The notes below the pieces were generated by a model. The model was not told the DNA's origin, did no database searches, and was given only the letters and a program-made list of their open reading frames with translations. From Gammaproteobacteria bacterium (GTDB lineage: Bacteria; Pseudomonadota; Gammaproteobacteria; UBA6429): DNA of 5,485 nucleotides. This document shows, in pieces, positions 4,685-5,485 of the stretch; within the stretch, counting starts at the first letter, position 1, and every line of letters begins with the position of its first letter. The stretch lies in the NCBI GenBank assembly GCA_003232015.1, contig QIKU01000072.1, positions 1 to 5,485 of the forward strand. The letters are read 5' to 3'. A program made the position numbers and the translations under genes.

Positions 4685-5485
4685 TTATTTTTCTAAAGCC
4701 AATTTCAAACGTCGCCAGGCTTTCTGCAAAGATTCCTTATCGCTAAGAAAAGCCGCACGAACCTTCTTGTCTAATGGCGCTATGCCGCATTGAATGTGTT
4801 TACCATCTGTCGTTAAATTACTGTCAATAACAGGGGCCGACCGATTTTTAATGTTTTTTGCAAATAATTCCTGCATAAGACAAATAGTTTGAGTTCCGGT
4901 TAATTCAATAAAATCATCTGGTTTATTTTCATCCCCAGAGGGCAGTTCAAATGGCACCCGGCTTGGCATTTTCCAGTGCGTCCCTAAACCGCCACGGGCT
5001 CGCATCATGAGTGGCATATTCAAATAATGAAATTTCAATTTATTGGTACACGCTTTGCCACATTGAGCTGTCAACATTGACTTTAATGCTAGCACCAATT
5101 GATTTGCAATCATCACGTTTGCACTCCCTATCGCCGTTAATCCACTTTCATAATTACTATAGTCGACGTTAACGCCCGAACCTTCAGCCATGACAATGTG
5201 CATAGTGGGCATGTTATTCAGATCCGCTCCAGATGCGGTGATCTCTTCTATCAAACTGCGTATAGCGAACATCAATGAAAGCAAGCCGCGGTTTTCAACC
5301 GCACCACCGTCACTGACGCTAAAGCGTTCCTGGCCTAATTTAACAATGGCATTCGGAAAGACCGGTGGAAAGTTAGCGGTTAAAGCACCGATAGTATGCA
5401 GGGGAATATCTTTACCGCCAGCAATGACATACTTAAAGCGAACATCTTTCGCATCCTGAAATAGATTTTCAGAATTATCCCAGGG
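4685..5485 (-). CDS. Patatin-like phospholipase, C-terminal part (5' end outside window)
   Basis: The minus-strand frame stays open from the right edge to a TAA at 4685-4687, giving 266 residues without a start. A TTG at 5282-5284 is internal, because the residues before it are clearly coding. Those residues carry the patatin hallmarks: ALTANFPPVFPNA (visible residues 34-46), the usual 'A..FPPVF' segment, and SVSDGGAVENRG (56-67), whose Asp59 in the DGG motif is the catalytic-dyad aspartate. The nucleophile motif GxSxG and the oxyanion loop would lie upstream of the window. Patatins are serine-aspartate acyl hydrolases acting on phospholipids or other lipids. After the core there is a long tail (about 200 residues) with a Cys pair (QCGKACTNK, 141-149) and no obvious extra domain. 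Membrane location and substrate cannot be told from this fragment. It is convergent with the MBL gene, and no terminator hairpin is visible in the 38-base gap. Confidence 0.85.
   Translation of the reverse strand, partial: PWDNSENLFQDAKDVRFKYVIAGGKDIPLHTIGALTANFPPVFPNAIVKLGQERFSVSDGGAVENRGLLSLMFAIRSLIEEITASGADLNNMPTMHIVMAEGSGVNVDYSNYESGLTAIGSANVMIANQLVLALKSMLTAQCGKACTNKLKFHYLNMPLMMRARGGLGTHWKMPSRVPFELPSGDENKPDDFIELTGTQTICLMQELFAKNIKNRSAPVIDSNLTTDGKHIQCGIAPLDKKVRAAFLSDKESLQKAWRRLKLALEK

Noticed and set aside
5190..5459. Plus-strand 89-codon frame
   Set aside because: It is antisense to the patatin-like gene, whose catalytic DGG motif lies in the opposite strand.

Overview
The window comes from a gammaproteobacterium, probably a free-living or marine-type species of moderately low GC. 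The main reason is a full-length enterobacterial-type glutamate-cysteine ligase (GshA), found in gamma- and some other proteobacteria. The species cannot be named from the sequence.

Layout. (1) Positions 1-1220 form a small accessory segment. It opens with what looks like the tail of a terminator whose stem lies outside the window (1-15). Four consecutive perfect inverted repeats follow (42-143), the last lying in the spacer of a good sigma70 promoter. Next come a HigB-type toxin and HigA-type antitoxin pair (155-858), a short orphan piece that reads like the C-terminus of a DEAD/DEAH-type helicase (873-1064), a non-coding structured stretch, and a strong intrinsic terminator (1188-1219). The tail of that terminator nearly repeats the first bases of the window. 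(2) Positions 1220-1641 are decayed DNA. A minus-strand gene remnant has an in-frame amber codon (1311-1490), and an imperfect palindromic repeat of a type dispersed in many bacterial genomes (about 1494-1604) lies just downstream of gshA. (3) Positions 1642-3231 hold gshA on the minus strand. It is complete and apparently intact, with a perfect hairpin-forming repeat in its leader. (4) Positions 3232-3677 are a 446-base divergent intergenic region. (5) Positions 3678-4646 hold a secreted or periplasmic metallo-beta-lactamase-fold hydrolase. It converges, with a 38-base gap, on (6) the C-terminal part of a patatin-like phospholipase (4685-5485, minus strand) that runs off the right edge.

How the genes relate. 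HigB and HigA form one autoregulated operon in which signals favour antitoxin synthesis: no Shine-Dalgarno before the toxin and a strong one before the antitoxin. gshA makes gamma-glutamylcysteine, the first step of glutathione synthesis; gshB is not in the window. The MBL hydrolase and the patatin are separate transcription units with no evident pathway link to gshA. I see no clear undescribed system here. The most unusual parts are the tandem inverted repeats before higBA, the gene debris around it, and the possible duplicated terminator edges, which together suggest an inserted and partly eroded accessory cassette.
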